NCBI GenBank assembly: GCA_030145205.1
Contig: JAQYVZ010000023.1
Location: forward strand, 1-64,000
Reading direction: 5' to 3'
DNA from: Desulfuromonadales bacterium
GTDB taxonomy: Bacteria > Desulfobacterota > Desulfuromonadia > Desulfuromonadales > BM103
DNA: 64,000 nt
The notes under the pieces are model-generated. The model had not been told where the DNA came from and did no database searches. It saw only the letters and a program-made list of their open reading frames with translations. This document shows positions 7,387-16,143 of this stretch, piece by piece; positions within the stretch are counted from its first letter, which is position 1, and each line of letters begins with the position of its first letter. The translations under genes were made by a program, and so were the position numbers.

Positions 7387-8538
7387 ATGACGGCATCAGA
7401 CAACTATCACGGTTTTGAGCTGGGACCAATCCGGCCACCGAGCGAGGCGAGCAGCCTGCTACTACGAATCACCCGCAACTGTCCCTGGAACAAGTGTAAG
7501 TTTTGTGGCCTCTATCGGGGAGAAAAGTTCAGTCTCCGGCCGGTCAAACACATTATCCAGGATATCGACACGATTCGTTTTTTTGTCGATCAGATCCAAG
7601 ATGTCCTGCAACAGACCGGAACCAATTACCAGCAGGTGTCAGCCCTGCAGGCAGATCTATCCGCCAGCGACCAGCTGGCATTTCACTCTGCGTTGAGCTG
7701 GCTTCGCGGTGGGATGAAATCGGTCTTTCTGCAGGATGCCAACACTCTTGTTATGAAACCGGCCGGCCTGATTGAGATTCTGGAGTATCTGCGTCACGTT
7801 TTTCCCGGGATCGAGAGGATCACCTCGTACGCTCGTTCGCAATCGGTGGCCCGGATTAACGATGGGGACCTGCTACGCATGGCGAAGGCAGGCCTGAACC
7901 GAATCCATATTGGGATGGAATCAGCGGCAGACGATGTGCTCGACTTCATCAACAAAGGGGTCGATAAGCAGACCCACATCCTCGCCGGACAGAAAGTGAA
8001 ACGGGCCGGGATTGAGCTTTCCGAGTATTTCATGCCGGGCCTGGGGGGCAAAGAGTTCTCAACGGCCAACGCCCTGGAAACAGCGGAGGCCTTGAATCAG
8101 ATCAACCCGGACTTTATTCGGATCCGCACCCTGGCGATCCCTGAAGCGGTAGACCTTTATCAGGATGTGCAATCGGGAAGGTTCACCCCACTCGGCGACA
8201 TTGAGAAGGCGGCAGAGCTGTTGCTGCTGCTCGATCACCTGGAGGGCATTACCAGTACCGTAAAAAGCGATCACATCCTCAACCTGTTTCAGGAGGTCGA
8301 GGGGCGCTTGCCGGAAGATAAGCTGAAAATGACGGCCCCGATCCGCAGCTTTTTAGCGATGGAGTCAGATCAGCAACTGCTCTACCTGGTCGGCCGTCGC
8401 TGCGGTATCTTTACCGAGCTGAGTGACATGGAAGATACGGAACTGCGCAGGCATGCGGAAAAAGCATTGGCCGCTCACCACGTCACCCTGGATAACGTCG
8501 AAAGCTGGGCGGCAGAAATGATGCAGCGCTTTATTTGA
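7387..8538 (+). CDS. Radical SAM protein with CX4CX2C cluster motif
   Basis: 383 residues. The cluster motif is NCPWNKCKFCG (about 38-48), so the spacing is CX4CX2C instead of the usual CX3CX2C. Other radical SAM landmarks follow: GLNRIHIGMESAADDVL (SAM-binding strand), GVDKQTH and a GG-containing segment FMPGLGG. The reaction is unknown. It is divergently paired with an XRE-cupin regulator through a shared palindrome and followed after 43 bases by a threonine aldolase fragment. GAGG and AGGA lie just upstream of the ATG. Confidence 0.8.
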   Translation: MTASDNYHGFELGPIRPPSEASSLLLRITRNCPWNKCKFCGLYRGEKFSLRPVKHIIQDIDTIRFFVDQIQDVLQQTGTNYQQVSALQADLSASDQLAFHSALSWLRGGMKSVFLQDANTLVMKPAGLIEILEYLRHVFPGIERITSYARSQSVARINDGDLLRMAKAGLNRIHIGMESAADDVLDFINKGVDKQTHILAGQKVKRAGIELSEYFMPGLGGKEFSTANALETAEALNQINPDFIRIRTLAIPEAVDLYQDVQSGRFTPLGDIEKAAELLLLLDHLEGITSTVKSDHILNLFQEVEGRLPEDKLKMTAPIRSFLAMESDQQLLYLVGRRCGIFTELSDMEDTELRRHAEKALAAHHVTLDNVESWAAEMMQRFI

Positions 8539-8581
8539 TCTGGAGAAACCCGAGGGGACGACAACTCGATGAGGGCAAAGA

Positions 8582-9139
8582 ATGATGCTGAATAATTCAC
8601 TGAAGCAAGGGTTTACCAGCGACAACATTGCAGGAGCCTCTCCTGAAATCCTCGCGGCACTCACCGCTGCGAATTCAGACCAGGCGGACCCCTACGGTGC
8701 CGACAAAGAAACAAAGCGCATCGAAGCACAGTTGAGTGAGATTTTCGAAACGGAGACATCTGTGTTTCTCGTTTCCACAGGATCGGCAGCCAACAGCTTA
8801 TGTCTCAGCACCTTAACACCCCCCTGGGGGTCCGTATTGTGCCATCCCGATAGTCATATCAATAATGATGAATGTGGCGCACCGGAATTCTATACTGGAG
8901 GCGCAAAGCTTGTACCGGTAAAGGGTGAAAACGCAAAAATCGCCGTGGCAGACCTCAAGGTAAAGGCTCGGGACAAGATCGGAGATGTGCATACGGTCCA
9001 ACCGTCAACTGTCAGCACCACCCAGGCGACTGAAACAGGGAGTATCTATACCCTCGAGGAAATAACAGAAATCATGCATTCCAAAACTCAGGGCTCAGCA
9101 CTGACAAGCACGACCACCGACTGTCCTCCCACCCGGTAG
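8582..9139 (+). pseudogene. Low-specificity L-threonine aldolase, C-terminally truncated
   Basis: The first about 165 residues match the start of an LtaE-type beta-eliminating lyase: FTSDNIAGASPEIL, PYGADKETK, VSTGSAANSL, TPPWGSVLCHPDSHINNDE, DVHTVQPSTVSTTQATE, YTLEEI. Family members are about 340 residues and carry the PLP lysine in the second half. Here the reading frame crosses near 9075-9090 into the antisense of the glgX 3' end and stops at 185 residues, so the PLP lysine region is absent. A deletion or rearrangement probably joined it to glgX. It is very unlikely to be active. Confidence 0.75.
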
Positions 9140-11196
9140 CAGGCCTGATCTTCCAAGGCCTCCTCTGCTCCCGACTCACAACTTCCTGCCCTCCCGGCCA
9201 AGCTGGTATCCACGCAACGGGCCCAAAAGCCTTTGTCCAGCAACGGCAACTCAAACGGATGGGCGCGTTGACCGGCATTGGCGATCAGGTAGATCTCCGG
9301 TTCGCCGGCCAGCCCCTGCAAATGCATCGCCAGCGACTTGGAACGACCCGACCAATCGGGAGCATGTAAGTGCACGCCATGCCAGGTGAGTCGCCGCTCA
9401 CCGCTCTCCTCTCCTTCGAAGTGACGAGGACGCAACAAGGCGTGCTTCTGTCGAAAAGCGATCAGGTGCCGGAAGAACGCGAATAACTCGGTCTGTTCAT
9501 CGAGGTCATTCCAGTTGAGCCAGCTGACCCCGTTGTCCTGGCACCAGGCATTGTTGTTGCCGCCCTGACTGCGGCCCATCTCATCACCGGCCAGGAGCAT
9601 CGGGACACCATGGGCCAGGATCAGCAGCGTGGTAAAGTTGCGGACCTGGCGGGCCCGCAACGCCAGAATAGCTGCGTCATCGGTCTCGCCTTCAACCCCG
9701 TAATTCGCGCTCAGGTTGTGGTTGTCACCGTCACTGTTGAATTCACCGTTCGCCTCGTTATGCTTCTCGGTGTAGCTGACCAGATCGGCCAGGGTGAAAC
9801 CATCGTGGCTGGTGATGAAATTGATGCTGTGATAAGGCGCCCGACCATCATCCTGGTAGAGGTCGGAGCTGCCTGCAAGACGGGTCGCCAGCACCGGCAC
9901 CATGCCGCGGTCGCCGCGCACAAAGCGCCGGATATCGTCCCGAAACTTGCCGTTCCATTCCGCCCAGCGGCCGAAGTTCGGGAAGGTGCCGACCTGATAG
10001 AGTCCGGCAGCGTCCCAGGCTTCGGCGATCAGCTTGGTCTCAGCCAGCACCGGGTGGCCAGCAATCCGTTCCAGCAGTGGCGGGTTGGCCAAGACCTCAC
10101 CATCCGGACCACGACCGAGGATTGAGGCGAGGTCAAAGCGGAAGCCATCGACATGCATCTCGGTCACCCAGTAGCAGAGGCAGTCGACAATCAGGTCGCG
10201 CACCACCGGGTGGTTGCAGTTGACGGTGTTGCCGCAGCCGGAGTAGTTGGCGTATGCGCCGGTCTCTTCGTCAACCAGGTAGTAGACGCTGTTGTCGAGA
10301 CCGCGTAGGGAGAGCGTTCGGCCCTGTTCGTTGCCCTCGCCGGTATGGTTGAACACCATATCAAGAATGACCTCGATGCCGGCGGCGTGCAGCGCCTTGA
10401 CCATCTCCCGAAACTCGCGCACCTGCGCTGCGGCATCCTTGCCGACAGCATAGGCGGCCTTCGGCGCGAACCAGGAGATCGGATGATAGCCCCAGAGGTT
10501 GTGAAGCGATTCGCCTGTTTCGGGATTCTTTCGGTAGTTGTCCGCTTCGTCAAATTCGGTGACCGGCAACAGCTCGACCGCAGTTATCCCCAACTGCTGC
10601 AAGTAAGGAATCTTCTCGATCACACCGCGGAAGGTCCCCGGCGCAGCTACACCTGCTGACGGGTCACGGGTAAAGCCCCGCACATGCAGTTCGTAAATGA
10701 CCGTATCCGCCAGATGTCGATTCAGCGGCCGGTCCATGCCCCAGTCGAAACCATCTTCGAGCAGCAGACCGCGCCAGTTGCCCTGGCGAGCCGCCTCGCG
10801 CTGAGCACCCCGCCACAGAGACGGTCCAGAGATTGCCCGGGCGTAAGGATCGAGCAGCACGGCATCGGGATCGAAGCGATGTCCTGGCGAAGCCTTCTCC
10901 CCCTCTCGGGCCATCCGAAAGCCATACTCGAAGCCGGGGATCAACCCATTCAGCAGCATGTGCCAGACATCACCAGTGCGGTTGATCACCGGATCAAACG
11001 GCAACTCCACCAACGGCTCAAGATCACCGGGCCGGAACAGCACCAGAGACACCGCCGTCGCATGCCGGGAAAACACCGCAAAATTGACCCCGGCCGCCAG
11101 ACGGCTCACCCCATACGGCTGGGCAAAACCTTTACCCACGGCAAAGTCGGTCGTGATTGCGTCGAAGAAACGCTGATGATCGGAGGTTGTTTCCAT
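9088..11196 (-). CDS. glgX: Glycogen debranching enzyme (isoamylase type)
   Basis: 702 residues. N-terminal CBM48-like domain (about 15-110), then a GH13 barrel with conserved region NHTGEG, nucleophile DGFRFDLA, general acid LIAEAWDAAG and FITSHDGFTLADLVSY. It hydrolyses alpha-1,6 branches in glycogen in the cytoplasm. The ATG at 11196 (METTSDHQRF) is chosen over an upstream in-frame start because a GGAA lies eight bases before it and the family starts here. The last codons overlap the truncated aldolase ORF on the other strand. No other glycogen gene is seen in the window. Confidence 0.9.
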   Translation of the reverse strand: METTSDHQRFFDAITTDFAVGKGFAQPYGVSRLAAGVNFAVFSRHATAVSLVLFRPGDLEPLVELPFDPVINRTGDVWHMLLNGLIPGFEYGFRMAREGEKASPGHRFDPDAVLLDPYARAISGPSLWRGAQREAARQGNWRGLLLEDGFDWGMDRPLNRHLADTVIYELHVRGFTRDPSAGVAAPGTFRGVIEKIPYLQQLGITAVELLPVTEFDEADNYRKNPETGESLHNLWGYHPISWFAPKAAYAVGKDAAAQVREFREMVKALHAAGIEVILDMVFNHTGEGNEQGRTLSLRGLDNSVYYLVDEETGAYANYSGCGNTVNCNHPVVRDLIVDCLCYWVTEMHVDGFRFDLASILGRGPDGEVLANPPLLERIAGHPVLAETKLIAEAWDAAGLYQVGTFPNFGRWAEWNGKFRDDIRRFVRGDRGMVPVLATRLAGSSDLYQDDGRAPYHSINFITSHDGFTLADLVSYTEKHNEANGEFNSDGDNHNLSANYGVEGETDDAAILALRARQVRNFTTLLILAHGVPMLLAGDEMGRSQGGNNNAWCQDNGVSWLNWNDLDEQTELFAFFRHLIAFRQKHALLRPRHFEGEESGERRLTWHGVHLHAPDWSGRSKSLAMHLQGLAGEPEIYLIANAGQRAHPFELPLLDKGFWARCVDTSLAGRAGSCESGAEEALEDQACYRVGGQSVVVLVSAEP

Positions 11197-11277
11197 AAGG
11201 GTTCCAAACAAAAGGAAAGTCGTTGAACTCAGTTTACCAGAATTACCGTAATGTGACACGTGTCTGCGCGCGATGCA

Positions 11278-11341
11278 CAGAGGACCCCCTCACCCTAACC
11301 CTCTCCTTTAGGGCCCGCTGGTCCGCCAGGGGAGAGGGAAC
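11278..11341. repeat. Dispersed ccctcaccctaaccctctcc element
   Basis: Imperfect palindrome ending in ggggagaggg. Related copies lie at 12075-12162 (two arms), about 6066-6093 and about 36216-36250. These resemble the extragenic palindromes common in GC-rich proteobacterial genomes. Confidence 0.6.
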
Positions 11342-11461
11342 ACTTCGACGGCCGGGCCCGCTGACTCTGCCTTTGATTTCACTCAATCCCTCCCACAGCC
11401 TTGCATCCCCAAACCAAATCCGCTATCTTGAGTCTGCTTTAATTTCTTGCAGGAGGACACC

Positions 11462-11650
11462 ATGCCGGTCATCACCATGGAAGGCCCGCCCATCGCCGAT
11501 CTTGATAAAAAACGGCAGCTGACCAAGACCATCACCCAGGCCGCTGCAGAATTATACAGCCTGCCGGAACAAACGATCATCATTCTGTTCAAGGAAAATG
11601 CTCCGGAGAATGTAAGCGTGGGTGGAGAACTGATTGTCGATCGGCGTTGA
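11462..11650 (+). CDS. 4-oxalocrotonate tautomerase family protein
   Basis: 62 residues, the typical size of a single 4-OT subunit. After removal of Met the N-terminal Pro (PVITMEGP) would be the catalytic base of the family. The alpha-helix (DKKRQLTKTITQAAAELY) and the second beta strand (TIIILFKENAPENVSVGG) follow in the normal order. An AGGAGGA ribosome binding site precedes the ATG. The physiological substrate is not indicated by context; the next gene is a small membrane protein. Confidence 0.85.
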   Translation: MPVITMEGPPIADLDKKRQLTKTITQAAAELYSLPEQTIIILFKENAPENVSVGGELIVDRR

Positions 11651-11687
11651 CACGCCGCTTCGGATTGAATGTCGCCAGGAGGCCATT

Positions 11688-12044
11688 GTGGAAGAACACG
11701 TCGAAGAAAAACCGACCCCGAGCCCGGCTGAAATCAGCCAGGGCCTGTCCAAAATCCGCGCGCGTCGCTGGTTCTTCTTCGGCGTCGTGTTGATCTACGT
11801 CCCCGCCCTGCTGATCGTGCTCAAGGTGTCCCAGTCAGGCAAGCTCACCCTGTCACTGTTTGGCCTCTGGGTCTTCGTGCTGATCATTGCGGTCGTGCTG
11901 GCGGCCATTGTCCGCTGCCCCCGCTGCAAGGAGTATTATCACACCAACGGGCCAACCTTCCTGCCGGTCCGCAAGTGCGTTCACTGCGGCCTGTTTGTCA
12001 ACGCCGACAAACAAAAAAAAGCCCCAAAGACGGACACGCCCTGA
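11688..12044 (+). CDS. Small membrane protein with zinc-ribbon-like CXXC pairs
   Basis: 118 residues. A short acidic and Pro-rich N-terminus, two membrane segments (FFFGVVLIYVPALLIV; LFGLWVFVLIIAVVLAAI) and a C-terminal pair of motifs CPRCKEYY and CVHCGLF that form a probable zinc ribbon on the cytoplasmic side. The GTG at 11688 is the likely start: a perfect AGGAGG (11677-11682) lies five bases before it, whereas an in-frame ATG at 11634 lies inside the tautomerase gene. Function unknown. Confidence 0.6.
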   Translation: MEEHVEEKPTPSPAEISQGLSKIRARRWFFFGVVLIYVPALLIVLKVSQSGKLTLSLFGLWVFVLIIAVVLAAIVRCPRCKEYYHTNGPTFLPVRKCVHCGLFVNADKQKKAPKTDTP

Positions 12045-12074
12045 GGGGTTGTAAAAGACAACTTCACAAGAACT

Positions 12075-12162
12075 GCCCCCTCACCAAGGCCCTCTCCCTC
12101 CAGAGGAGAGAGGATTCTTTTTAGCTCCCTCTCCCTTGACGGGAGAGGGTTGGGGTGAGGGT
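12075..12162. repeat. Inverted pair of the ccctcacc element
   Basis: ccctcaccaaggccctctccctcc and its inverted partner gggagagggttggggtgaggg separated by about 30 bases. Same family as 11278-11341. Confidence 0.65.
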
Positions 12163-12183
12163 GGCTACCTCAAAGAAAGCTAC

Positions 12184-12217
12184 AAAAAAGCCGGGGTGTT
12201 TGCCCCGGCTTTTTTAT
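12184..12217. terminator. Bidirectional terminator
   Basis: aaaaaagccggggtg / gccccggctttttt hairpin between the plus-strand zinc-ribbon gene and the end of the minus-strand DUF4301 gene. Confidence 0.85.
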
Positions 12218-12232
12218 GGTTTATGCGTAATT

Positions 12233-13771
12233 CTAGACACCCGTTCCCCTCTGATGCGCCGGCCGCAACAGATCAAACAACGTCTTTACCGGATTGAAGG
12301 CCGCTTCCGGAATTTCTACGAACAAGGTATGCCAGTGCGCCATGGCGCCGTTCCACAAGCCAGGCAGTTCCAGAACCCGCACCGATTCTCCCCGCTGTGA
12401 TTTTTCCGTGACGATGACCGCGTCATCATCCACGAAACCACTCAAATCGTAAGGCTGGCCACGCCAGTCACGCACGCCACAAACCAGATCGACCGGGTTG
12501 AAGTGGGTCGACTGCTGCAGGACCGCCAGCTGCTCCGGGTCGTTTTTGTCGATCTGCGCACCCTCGACAATCTGCCGACTCAGCCTCCCCTCGGCGTCGC
12601 GCACCCAGAAAGGGCCACCTCCCGGTTCGCCGCTGTTCGGCACCATGCCGCAGACCCGCAAGGGCCGGTCGAGCAGGGCGATCAGCTCCGGCAGGGGCAG
12701 ATCGAACGGCACCTCAAGCTGCAGACGGTCACACAAAAAGGAAAGGCAAAGATCGCGAATGATCAGGTCGTCGCCCTCGCTGTGCAGGCTGCGTAACAAA
12801 CCGTGCTGCTCCTCCTGCAGTTCGAGCAGCAGACCGGTCAGCAGCCGCGTCGCCGTCAGGTTGGCACCTTTTTGCGCATCTGGAACAACATTGTCAATGT
12901 TGCGGATCAGCAGAATATCGCCCTGCAGATCATTCAGGTTTTCAATCAGAGAGCCATGCCCGCCGGGACGCAGAACCAACGCACCGGCCGGGTCACGCAG
13001 CGGCTGGCCATCGCCACCGAGCGCCAGGGTGTCGGTCGACAGTTTCTGCACCGAATAGCTGATTTCGAATTGGCACCCGTAGGTCTCGTCGAGCTGCTTC
13101 TGCCAGGCCTTACGCTGCGCTTCGAACAACGGCAGATGGCTCGGCGTAACAGTAAAATGCAGCTTCATCCGGCTTTCCGACCCACAGAGGAGCGCCGCTT
13201 CCGCCTGGTGCTCCACAAAGGGTGTGCGCGCACCGTCGACCTCCGCATGGAATGCCAGCAGCCCTTTCGGTAGTTCGGCATAGCCGAGGCCACACGGCTC
13301 CAGCAAATAGCGCACCAGGGTCGCGATGTCCCGTACCGCTATCACTGTATCGATCGCCACACCATCGTCGGCCATTGCCCGAGTCAGATCGGTATAAAAG
13401 GCAAACTGCGGTAAAGCATCGAAGAAACGACGCAGCGCCAGCTCCTGCTCATCTGCCGACACAGAGGCCTCTTCCGCACGACAGGCGCCAAACACCTCCG
13501 CGCCGACATGCAGCGGCGCAAACATGCGGGAGGCCGCACCGGAGGCCGGCACAAATCGGGTCAGACGCCCGGCAGCTACCGCCTGAGCAAAACGTTGCCC
13601 ATAGAGCGTCGTCTGCTCATCCAGACGCAGGAGCCCGTCACCGGGCACGCACGGTCGTTCCAGACGGGTCCAGGACTGGCCAGCCCGCAACAGCTCAATC
13701 TGCCGGTTCGCGCGCGCCGGATCAATTCCCAGCATTGTCAGTTGTTGGATATCAGCAGGTGAAAAGGACAC
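12233..13771 (-). CDS. DUF4301 family protein
   Basis: 512 residues. The segment LTRFVPASGAASRMFAPL (about 70-87) is the hallmark of the family, and FHAEVDGARTPFVEHQ, LRPGGHGSLIENLN and LLIRNIDNV further support it. Family function is unknown; the fold is thought to resemble sugar-nucleotide transferases. The GTG at 13771 is the likely start because AGGAGGG lies five bases before it; an ATG six codons upstream would swallow that site. It is the last gene of the TRAP / stress protein run, with the USP stop at 13790. Confidence 0.8.
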   Translation of the reverse strand: MSFSPADIQQLTMLGIDPARANRQIELLRAGQSWTRLERPCVPGDGLLRLDEQTTLYGQRFAQAVAAGRLTRFVPASGAASRMFAPLHVGAEVFGACRAEEASVSADEQELALRRFFDALPQFAFYTDLTRAMADDGVAIDTVIAVRDIATLVRYLLEPCGLGYAELPKGLLAFHAEVDGARTPFVEHQAEAALLCGSESRMKLHFTVTPSHLPLFEAQRKAWQKQLDETYGCQFEISYSVQKLSTDTLALGGDGQPLRDPAGALVLRPGGHGSLIENLNDLQGDILLIRNIDNVVPDAQKGANLTATRLLTGLLLELQEEQHGLLRSLHSEGDDLIIRDLCLSFLCDRLQLEVPFDLPLPELIALLDRPLRVCGMVPNSGEPGGGPFWVRDAEGRLSRQIVEGAQIDKNDPEQLAVLQQSTHFNPVDLVCGVRDWRGQPYDLSGFVDDDAVIVTEKSQRGESVRVLELPGLWNGAMAHWHTLFVEIPEAAFNPVKTLFDLLRPAHQRGTGV

Positions 13772-13789
13772 ACAACCCTCCTGAAACAT

Positions 13790-14221
13790 TCAGAATAACA
13801 GCACCGGACAAGCCACATTATGCAGCACATAGTTGGCCACCGACCCGAACAGCACGTCCCGAATCTCGCCGGTGCTCTGGCGCCGGCCGATGATCAACAG
13901 TTGAAAGCCCTCTTCGTTGGCGACCTTGCAGATGGTCTGGCGGGGCGAACCGAACTCCAGTCGGCCGGTCACCTGGAAACCGGCAGCGGCCATGGCACGA
14001 CAGTGGTCGTCAAGAATCTTCTGTCCCGCCTTGCCCGCACTTTCACGGACCATTTCCATCTGGAAATCGGGGATCATCCGGTAGGCAAGCTTGTCGATAT
14101 CGACCACATACAGCAGGGTCACCCCCTGCGGAAAAGAGATACGGTCGGCGATAATACTCTGCAGGGTCTGTTGTGCTGTCTGCGAGCCATCAACCGGAAT
14201 GATCGTGCGGCGATTTTCCAC
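13790..14221 (-). CDS. Universal stress protein (UspA family)
   Basis: 143 residues, a single Usp domain. IIPVDGSQTAQQ at the N-terminus and the ATP-binding C-terminal motif GRRQSTGEIRDVLFGS are visible. It follows the TRAP permease gene by 34 bases on the same strand. In Halomonas the TeaABC TRAP transporter is followed by the ATP-binding Usp protein TeaD, which regulates transport; the same order here suggests a similar regulatory role (inference). Confidence 0.85.
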   Translation of the reverse strand: MENRRTIIPVDGSQTAQQTLQSIIADRISFPQGVTLLYVVDIDKLAYRMIPDFQMEMVRESAGKAGQKILDDHCRAMAAAGFQVTGRLEFGSPRQTICKVANEEGFQLLIIGRRQSTGEIRDVLFGSVANYVLHNVACPVLLF

Positions 14222-14255
14222 GAGAACCTCCTTCTTGGCAAGCGGTGAAACCGGA

Positions 14256-15551
14256 TCAGCCGCCGTAACCGTAGACCAGCTTCGGCAACAGCAGAACCAG
14301 GGCGGGCCAGTAGGTCAGAAGCAACAGGATCGCGATCTGGATTGCCAGAAACGGCAGGACCGCCTTGGAAACATACAGCAGGTCGCGGTCAACGACCGCC
14401 CCGGAGATATAGAGGCTGACCCCGAGCGGCGGCGTGCAGTAGCCGATGCCGAGGTTCAGGGTCATCAACAGGCCGAAGTGCATGGTGTCAATGCCGAACT
14501 GGCTGAGCAGTGGCAGAAAGATCGGCGTCAGGATCAAAGTCGCCGAGATGATGTCCATGAACATGCCGATAATCAGCAGCAGGATATTGACCGCCAGCAG
14601 GAAAGCCCAGGGGGAAGAAATATTCGACACCACCGCAGTAGCGATTTTGTCGGGAATCTGCTCGAAGGTCAGATATTCGCCGAACACCGAGGCCCCGGCG
14701 ACGATTACCAGCAGGGTAGACGAGGTCACTGCCGACGAGATGACCACCTTCTTAATATCCCGCAGCCTCATGTCGCGGTGAATGCAAGTCTCCACGAAAA
14801 AGGCGTAGAAGCAGGCCACCACCGCCGCTTCGTTGGCAGTGAACAGGCCGGAGTAGATGCCGCCGAAGATCAACACCGGCAGGCAAAGCGCCCAGATACT
14901 CTCCCGCAAGACCGTCAATACCTCCCTGGTACTCGGTCGCGGCATGGTCGGCAGGTTGCGTTTCTTGCAGTAGATGTACGCGTAGATCGACATGCCGATC
15001 ATGATCAGCACACCGGGCACAAAGCCGGTCAGGAACAGGGCTTCGAGCTGGTCGTTGGTGACCATGGCGTAGAGGATCATTGAAATCGATGGCGGGATGA
15101 TCACGCCGAGAATCGGCGCAGTGGTCATCACACCGACACTGAATTGATGATCGTAGTTATTCTCGATCAGCGCCGGAATCATGAAGCCACCGATTGCCAC
15201 CACCGTGGCCACGGTCGACCCGGAAATGGCGCCGAAAAAGCCACAAGCCAGAATCCCCGCCATCGCCAGACCTCCGGGCAGAGAACCGACCAGCACGTTG
15301 GCCGTGCGCACCAGCTTCTGGACGATGCTGCCGGTGGTCATGATATTGCCGCAGAGCACAAAGAAGAGCACCACAATCAGGGCGAACTTGTCCATGCTGC
15401 GATACAGTACTTCGATCAGGATCTGTGGGTCGATGCCGATCATCCAAACCAGGCCGATGGCGCCAGTAAAGAACAGCGCCATAAACACCGGGACGGTAGC
15501 GGCAAGCATGCCGAGCAAAGCGGCAATAATAATCAGGTAGGAGGTCTCCAT
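14256..15551 (-). CDS. dctM: TRAP transporter large permease (DctM)
   Basis: 431 residues, about 12 membrane segments. Family landmarks: GAISGSTVATVVAIGGFMIP, PPSISMILYAMV and GLLMTLNLGIGYCTPPLGVSL. It is the ion-coupled translocation subunit in the inner membrane. The order on the minus strand is dctP, dctQ, dctM, usp, DUF4301. It starts 21 bases after the dctQ stop. Confidence 0.92.
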   Translation of the reverse strand: METSYLIIIAALLGMLAATVPVFMALFFTGAIGLVWMIGIDPQILIEVLYRSMDKFALIVVLFFVLCGNIMTTGSIVQKLVRTANVLVGSLPGGLAMAGILACGFFGAISGSTVATVVAIGGFMIPALIENNYDHQFSVGVMTTAPILGVIIPPSISMILYAMVTNDQLEALFLTGFVPGVLIMIGMSIYAYIYCKKRNLPTMPRPSTREVLTVLRESIWALCLPVLIFGGIYSGLFTANEAAVVACFYAFFVETCIHRDMRLRDIKKVVISSAVTSSTLLVIVAGASVFGEYLTFEQIPDKIATAVVSNISSPWAFLLAVNILLLIIGMFMDIISATLILTPIFLPLLSQFGIDTMHFGLLMTLNLGIGYCTPPLGVSLYISGAVVDRDLLYVSKAVLPFLAIQIAILLLLTYWPALVLLLPKLVYGYGG

Positions 15552-15572
15552 GAAACGATCGGCAGCCGCCCG

Positions 15573-16070
15573 TCAGGCGCCCGCCCCCCCCTTCCAGTCT
15601 TCAACCATCACGATCAGGGTCCGAAAAAACATCATCACACCCATCAATGGCAAGACCGCATAAAAATACCATTCGGGAATCCGCAACGAAGTGGTCAACA
15701 GATATTCGTCGTGAAAAGCAGACACCGTCATTTTTAAGCCGAGGTACACCATCCCGCAGGAGAAGACCAGTACCGCCAGGTGACTGATCAGAGCAAGTGG
15801 TTTCTTCAAGGCAGGAATCAGTTGCGGCAGGGCGTCAATCCGGACCAGAGAGCGGTTGCGGATCGCCGAGACGCTGCCGATATAGGTCGAAAAATAGATG
15901 GTCTTACGCACAATCTCGTCAGACCAAAACAGATTGAAATCGCTGGTCGTCTTGCGCAAGATCACGTTGGCCATCGCCACGGCCAACGCGATGCACACCG
16001 TAGTGAACAGGGTCCAGTCTTCGAACTGGGCAAAGACCTTATCGATGGTTTTGAAGGTCGTCTTAATCAT
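15573..16070 (-). CDS. dctQ: TRAP transporter small permease (DctQ)
   Basis: 165 residues with four membrane segments (about 18-38, 52-68, 90-108, 130-150), the standard DctQ layout. FWSDEIVRKTIYFSTYIGS and an RIDAL stretch match the family. It pairs with the large permease encoded next and with the binding protein encoded upstream. Confidence 0.88.
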   Translation of the reverse strand: MIKTTFKTIDKVFAQFEDWTLFTTVCIALAVAMANVILRKTTSDFNLFWSDEIVRKTIYFSTYIGSVSAIRNRSLVRIDALPQLIPALKKPLALISHLAVLVFSCGMVYLGLKMTVSAFHDEYLLTTSLRIPEWYFYAVLPLMGVMMFFRTLIVMVEDWKGGAGA

Positions 16071-16088
16071 TTTTCACTCGAGAAAAAA

Positions 16089-16112
16089 ACCGGGGAGATG
16101 ACCTCCCCGGTT
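16089..16112 (-). terminator. Hairpin between dctP and dctQ
   Basis: ccggggag / ctccccgg perfect stem, followed on the minus strand by a T-run. Such a partial terminator would make the binding protein more abundant than the permeases. Confidence 0.75.
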
Positions 16113-16143
16113 CAGCTTGAGCGTGATTATACAGAGAAACGTT

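Noticed and set aside
12860-12880. Sigma-54-like TGGCAC...TTGC sequence
   Set aside because: Spacing is one base short and it lies within the DUF4301 coding region on the opposite strand.
14091-15083. 330-codon plus-strand frame over the TRAP permease
   Set aside because: Rich in Gln, Arg and His, the usual signature of the complement of a GC-rich membrane protein gene; no ribosome binding site.
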